Source of the DNA: E44-bin32 sp034430615
GTDB taxonomy: Bacteria > Chloroflexota > Anaerolineae > Anaerolineales > E44-bin32
DNA length: 19,285 bases
Reading direction: 5' to 3'
Assembly: GCA_034430615.1 (NCBI GenBank)
Contig: DAOUEJ010000098.1
Coordinates: 1-19,285 of the forward strand
This document shows, piece after piece, positions 16,026 through 19,285 of this stretch (its first letter is position 1; each line of letters begins with the position of its first letter). The notes beneath the pieces were generated by a model, which was not told where the DNA came from, ran no database searches, and saw only the letters and a list, made by a program, of their open reading frames with translations. Both the position numbers and the translations under genes were made by a program.

Positions 16026-17435
16026 CTAAGCGGCTTGCGATAATTTACTTGCCCCGCGTAATCTAGCTGGGAGGATCCCTTCGATGGCACGGTACTTTGC
16101 GACTGTCCGGCGGGCGATTTTGACTCCCTGCTCATGTAGCACGCATACAATCTCGTCATCTGTAAGCGGATCTACTTCCTGCTCCACGATTTCTTTGATC
16201 TGATCGCGAATTGATAGGCTGCGGTCAAAGAACTTCGCCAGTGGGATAATCTTACCATTCGGTAGGGCAACTGATTTATTCGCCACTGCCCGGGAGATCG
16301 TTGATTCGTGCACCCCGATGGTATCCGCTAGTTGGGCGCGTGTCATAGGCGTCAGGTGGCGAGCGCCCTCCAGGATGAAGCCACGCTGTTCGGTAACCAG
16401 TAGCTCCATCAGTTTACGCATGGTGTTATTGCGCTGCTGGATACACTTCACGAAGAGGTTGGCCTTTTCGAGATGTTCGGTCCACTCGACAGCTTGTTCG
16501 TCCTTCGATGCGTCCATGGCTTGCTTGAAAAGCGGGTTTACCCGCAACCAACCGGTAATCGGTGAGAAGATCTCGACCATAAGCGCGCCTGCCGGATCTG
16601 AGGGCTGGCGGGAGATCATGATGTCGGGGGTGTGGTAAACGTTCGGATCGCCTTGAGCGGTTTCCCTACCAGACCCCCAGTAAGCTCGGGCGGGGTAGGG
16701 ATTGAGATTATCCTGGATAAATGTTGTTGCAGCATGGACCTGGCGTGAACTGACTTCCAGTTCCTGTGCAATCTTATCGTACTCACGCCGGCCGAGTTCG
16801 CGGAAAGTGCGCGTGAGCATACGGCGGGCCAGGTCAGTGGTTAAATCATCGCCCTTGAGTTGATCCAACTGCACGAGCAAAGCTTGCCGAGGTCCTTCTG
16901 TTGCCAGGCCAACCGGGTCCGCACTCGAGATAAGTGCTAGCACTCGCTGCACCCTTGGCAGGGGAGTGCGGGTGGCCTGGGCTATGTATGCGGGAGGATC
17001 TACAAGAAAACCATCTTCATCCAGACTGGCAAGGACGTAGAGTGCGAGGCTGCGGTCCTCGGGCCGCAACTCGGCGGCCAGCTGCTGCATAACATGGAAG
17101 CTCAGATCTTCCGGTGCTGCCGGTTCGCGATCCATCGGTTGATCATCATAGGATTTGCGAGCCTTACCGCGAATTGACTCGCGCGGGGAGAGGAAAACGA
17201 TCGGATCGCCTTGTTCGCTCCCCCGGCTGCAAACCGGGCACTGCTGCGTGCCCTTAAGCCGGCGTTGGCATCCAGGACAAATGCGTTCATCCAGGAGTTC
17301 AAGCGCGGGATTGGAGGCAATCTCGGCTATGACCCGATCCCGAAGTTCCTGGTTCGAGAGAACCAATAGACTCATCGTCTGTGCCAGATGAGCCGTGGTC
17401 AGGGGTCGTAAGGATTGATCTTGGATTTGATACAT
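16026..17435 (-). CDS. rpoN: RNA polymerase sigma-54 factor with an inserted zinc ribbon
   Basis: 469 aa. Region I (1-50) matches sigma-54: LTTAHLAQTMSLLVLSNQEL...IASNPALELL, which contacts the activator ATPase. A CxxC-x9-CxxC motif follows (Cys53, 56, 66, 69), a likely zinc ribbon in the usually variable acidic region II. Then come the core-binding domain (~110-300), the HTH (LADTIGVHESTISRAVANKSV) and the RpoN box ARRTVAKYR (441-449), which reads the -24 element. Start ATG with GAGG 6 nt upstream. It leads a three-gene unit with the kinase and the HTH-less activator, and a sigma-54-type promoter lies just upstream (17488-17503), implying autoregulation. The family call is secure; the zinc-binding role is inferred from the four cysteines. 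Confidence 0.96.
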   Translation of the reverse strand: MYQIQDQSLRPLTTAHLAQTMSLLVLSNQELRDRVIAEIASNPALELLDERICPGCQRRLKGTQQCPVCSRGSEQGDPIVFLSPRESIRGKARKSYDDQPMDREPAAPEDLSFHVMQQLAAELRPEDRSLALYVLASLDEDGFLVDPPAYIAQATRTPLPRVQRVLALISSADPVGLATEGPRQALLVQLDQLKGDDLTTDLARRMLTRTFRELGRREYDKIAQELEVSSRQVHAATTFIQDNLNPYPARAYWGSGRETAQGDPNVYHTPDIMISRQPSDPAGALMVEIFSPITGWLRVNPLFKQAMDASKDEQAVEWTEHLEKANLFVKCIQQRNNTMRKLMELLVTEQRGFILEGARHLTPMTRAQLADTIGVHESTISRAVANKSVALPNGKIIPLAKFFDRSLSIRDQIKEIVEQEVDPLTDDEIVCVLHEQGVKIARRTVAKYRAIEGILPARLRGASKLSQAA

Positions 17436-17487
17436 ATCTAGCCTCGCATCTCAGTATATTGAACTCCAGCCTTGCGAGCAAACTAGT

Positions 17488-17503
17488 TGCAAGAAGTATG
17501 CCA
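17488..17503 (-). promoter_or_regulatory. Sigma-54 (-24/-12) promoter upstream of rpoN
   Basis: The minus strand reads TGGCATACTTCTTGCA, with GG and GC 10 nt apart. It is identical to the element at 4663-4678 except for one base. The predicted start is near 17477, giving a 42-nt leader that contains the GAGG ribosome site of rpoN. It suggests that the rpoN-kinase-regulator unit is under positive autocontrol. A second, vegetative promoter would be needed for basal expression; I could not identify one with confidence. Confidence 0.7.
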
Positions 17504-17522
17504 CATTATTCTGGAATGTGCA

Positions 17523-17531
17523 TGATAGAAT
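17523..17531 (+). promoter_or_regulatory. Candidate extended -10 promoter of trmFO
   Basis: TGATAGAAT fits an extended -10 (TGnTATAAT) with 5 of 6 matches in the hexamer; no good -35 is seen 16-18 nt upstream. It would start transcription near 17538, only about 4 nt before the trmFO ATG at 17542. This agrees with the absence of any Shine-Dalgarno sequence there and suggests a near-leaderless mRNA. Confidence 0.35.
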
Positions 17532-17541
17532 TTTCGACATC

Positions 17542-18909
17542 ATGCGAGAGCTTACAGTTGTGGGAGGGGGACTAGCAGGAAGCGAGGCAGCCTGGCAGGC
17601 TGCGCAGCGCGGACTGAGCGTCCGGATCTTCGAGATGCGTCCGCAGGTCGAGACTGGCGCACATCAAACTGGGCAGCTCGGAGAGCTGGTCTGCTCAAAT
17701 TCGCTAGGTTCCCGGCTCGAGGATCGCGCCTCCGGCGTATTGATGAGCGAGCTTCGGTCGCTCGATTCGCTCCTGCTGGGAGTTGCCGAAAAGGTATCTG
17801 TCCCGGCTGGTGGTGCGCTCGCAGTCGATCGGGAGGCATTCGCCCATGAGATTACTCATGCCCTGGAGCGCCATCCCTATATCGAAGTGATACGCGAGGA
17901 AGTCCGGCAAGTGCCGGAAGGGCTTACGATCCTCGCAACTGGCCCGTTGACATCAGAAGCACTTTCTAAGGACCTGCTCAAGCTCATGGGAGAGGAGCAT
18001 CTTTTCTTCTATGACGCAATTTCACCCATCGTAGAATTTGAGTCGATCGATATGGATGTCGCTTTCTGGGGATCGCGGTATGGGCGCGGGACGTTAGAAA
18101 GAGGTGATTACATCAATTGCCCCATGGATCGCTCAGAGTATGAGCGCTTTGTGGATGAGCTGATCAGCGCCGAGCGGATCCGCCTGAGGGCATTCGAAAA
18201 GGAGATCAAGAGCAGGGTGAGGGCCGGCGCACATACGTACTTCGAAGGATGCCTGCCGATCGAGATCATCGCCGAGCGTGGACCGAAGGCGCTGGCATTT
18301 GGTCCAATGCGGCCGGTTGGCCTGCATGATCCGCGAACGGGACACAGACCGCATGCGGTCTTGCAGCTGCGGCAGGACGATCTTGCGGGAAGCTTGTTCA
18401 ACATGGTGGGCTTCCAGACCAACTTGGCCTATAGCGAACAGCGCCGTGTCCTTCGAATGATCCCCGGGCTGAAGCACGCCCGTTTTGCACGCTATGGTCA
18501 GATGCACCGCAACACGTTCCTGAACGCACCACTGCTGCTTCGCCCGACTCTACAGCATCGTGAGCATGAAGCGCTATTCTTCGCCGGGCAAATCACGGGC
18601 GTGGAGGGATATCTTGGGAATATTGCTACGGGCGCGCTGGCTGGGATCAACGCTGCTCGCATTGCGCGGGAGCAGACAGCCTGGGTATTGCCGAAAACGA
18701 CGATGCTGGGTGCACTCATTCATTATGTTACCCATGCCGAAGCGACGACCTTTCAACCGATGAAAGCAAATCTTGGGATCCTGCCACCACTGGAGGGTGA
18801 ACCGCCCCGAGGTCGGCGAGCTCGGGCAAGCGCGTATGCCGATCGGGCACAGGATACTATGCGTGAATTTTTAGAAAATCCAAATGCGCATAGCCATATA
18901 GGCATGTGA
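17542..18909 (+). CDS. trmFO: Methylenetetrahydrofolate--tRNA-(uracil-5-)-methyltransferase TrmFO
   Basis: About 455 aa from ATG at 17542. The frame is also open from GTG 17518, but the family begins with M-x-x-(V/L)-TVxGGGLAGSEA, which fits the ATG. FAD- and folate-dependent enzyme that makes 5-methyluridine 54 in the T loop of tRNA. Seen here: the FAD-binding GGGLAGSEAAWQAA at the N-terminus, ELVCSNSLGS, a central FWGSRYGRGT, the active-site cysteine segment YFEGCLPIE, the GPMRPVGL and NMVGFQTNL signatures, and LFFAGQITGVEGYLGNIATG near the C-terminus. The length is typical of the family. Transcribed divergently from rpoN; no functional link to the sigma-54 genes is evident. Confidence 0.96.
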   Translation: MRELTVVGGGLAGSEAAWQAAQRGLSVRIFEMRPQVETGAHQTGQLGELVCSNSLGSRLEDRASGVLMSELRSLDSLLLGVAEKVSVPAGGALAVDREAFAHEITHALERHPYIEVIREEVRQVPEGLTILATGPLTSEALSKDLLKLMGEEHLFFYDAISPIVEFESIDMDVAFWGSRYGRGTLERGDYINCPMDRSEYERFVDELISAERIRLRAFEKEIKSRVRAGAHTYFEGCLPIEIIAERGPKALAFGPMRPVGLHDPRTGHRPHAVLQLRQDDLAGSLFNMVGFQTNLAYSEQRRVLRMIPGLKHARFARYGQMHRNTFLNAPLLLRPTLQHREHEALFFAGQITGVEGYLGNIATGALAGINAARIAREQTAWVLPKTTMLGALIHYVTHAEATTFQPMKANLGILPPLEGEPPRGRRARASAYADRAQDTMREFLENPNAHSHIGM

Positions 18910-18947
18910 TGTGCACTTTTATCGTATTCATAAAACAAAAACAGGCT

Positions 18948-19285
18948 ATGCGAATCCTGCTTCCTGCAGTGCTGCTTATACTCTGCACGACTGCCTGCGC
19001 AGGAATGCCGCCTGACTTGCGCAATGACATCTTTGACGGAGAGCAGGCTATGCTCCTGGTCTCGGAGCAACTTGCCATTGGCCCACGTATTCCAGGTTCA
19101 CCCGAGATTGAAACGACCAGGCAATGGATTGAGGCCAAGCTCCGCACATTTGGTTGGCAAAGTGAAAGACAATGCTTTGACAAGAAGGGGATAGAAGTCT
19201 GCAATCTCATCGCGGCCCCAGTCGGGCAAGCTGGTGAGGGTGGACCAGGAATAGTATTTGGTGCTCACTATGACACCCGCCGCAC
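18948..19285 (+). CDS. M28-family peptidase / glutaminyl cyclase-like lipoprotein, C-terminus cut by window edge
   Basis: 112 codons are open from ATG at 18948 to the window edge. MRILLPAVLLILCTTAC looks like a lipoprotein signal, with Cys17 the likely lipidated residue, although Thr at -3 is atypical. The mature part has SEQLAIGPRIPGSPEIETTRQWIEAKL, typical of the N-terminal region of M28 aminopeptidases and bacterial glutaminyl cyclases, and GAHYDTRR near the cut, where His107 and Asp109 fit the first zinc-ligand motif. It probably removes or cyclises N-terminal residues of peptides outside the cell. The ribosome site is weak (AGG only 2 nt before ATG), and the gene starts 38 nt after trmFO, so co-transcription is possible. 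Peptidase versus cyclase cannot be decided from this fragment. Confidence 0.85.
   Translation, partial: MRILLPAVLLILCTTACAGMPPDLRNDIFDGEQAMLLVSEQLAIGPRIPGSPEIETTRQWIEAKLRTFGWQSERQCFDKKGIEVCNLIAAPVGQAGEGGPGIVFGAHYDTRR

Noticed and set aside
16085..16100. Plus-strand TGGCACGGTACTTTGC resembling a sigma-54 promoter
   Set aside because: GG and GC are 11 nt apart instead of 10, it lies inside rpoN near the RpoN box codons, and no plus-strand gene follows.

Overview
The window looks like chromosomal DNA of a moderately GC-rich bacterium, most plausibly Chloroflexota (Anaerolineae-like). That placement is an inference from the gene mix: TrmFO, lipobox lipoproteins, an LCP-type protein, a sigma-54 with a zinc ribbon, and long TPR and C25-type peptidase genes. 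No rRNA, tRNA, insertion sequence, CRISPR array or long repeat was seen, and no gene-free stretch exceeds about 200 bases.

Layout. Everything from the left edge to 17435 lies on the minus strand. Read in the direction of transcription, the order is: (1) a regulatory operon, rpoN (sigma-54), a soluble PAS/GAF histidine kinase and an NtrC-type response regulator that lacks its DNA-binding domain; (2) a tightly packed effector operon of a 2-TM protein, a giant TPR protein, a TPR plus caspase-like (C25-type) peptidase, a TIM-barrel protein resembling a glycoside hydrolase but without its catalytic residues, an FtsZ, a 76-aa stand-alone copy of the peptidase's C-terminal module, and a 67-aa membrane protein; (3) a hairpin terminator, then a degenerate LCP-like protein; (4) a second terminator, then a partial amino-acid-type ABC transporter binding lipoprotein. 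On the plus strand, divergent from rpoN, are trmFO and the start of an M28 peptidase/glutaminyl-cyclase-like lipoprotein.

Regulation. Three minus-strand sequences match the sigma-54 -24/-12 consensus with the correct GG-N10-GC spacing. They lie upstream of rpoN (17488-17503), of the 2-TM gene that heads the effector operon (12840-12855) and of the TIM-barrel gene (4663-4678). The second sits next to a perfect 10-bp inverted repeat. In read-through RNA that repeat would bury the Shine-Dalgarno sequence of the first effector gene, but RNA started at the sigma-54 promoter would lack one arm. The kinase, regulator and sigma factor therefore appear to form a dedicated switch for the effector operon, with the sigma factor controlling itself.

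Main hypothesis. The effector operon may be an undescribed sigma-54-controlled system that joins a tubulin-family GTPase, a TPR-scaffolded caspase-like protease and small membrane proteins, perhaps for regulated remodelling or shutdown of division. Domain calls and promoter matches are read from the sequence; the joint function is inference.
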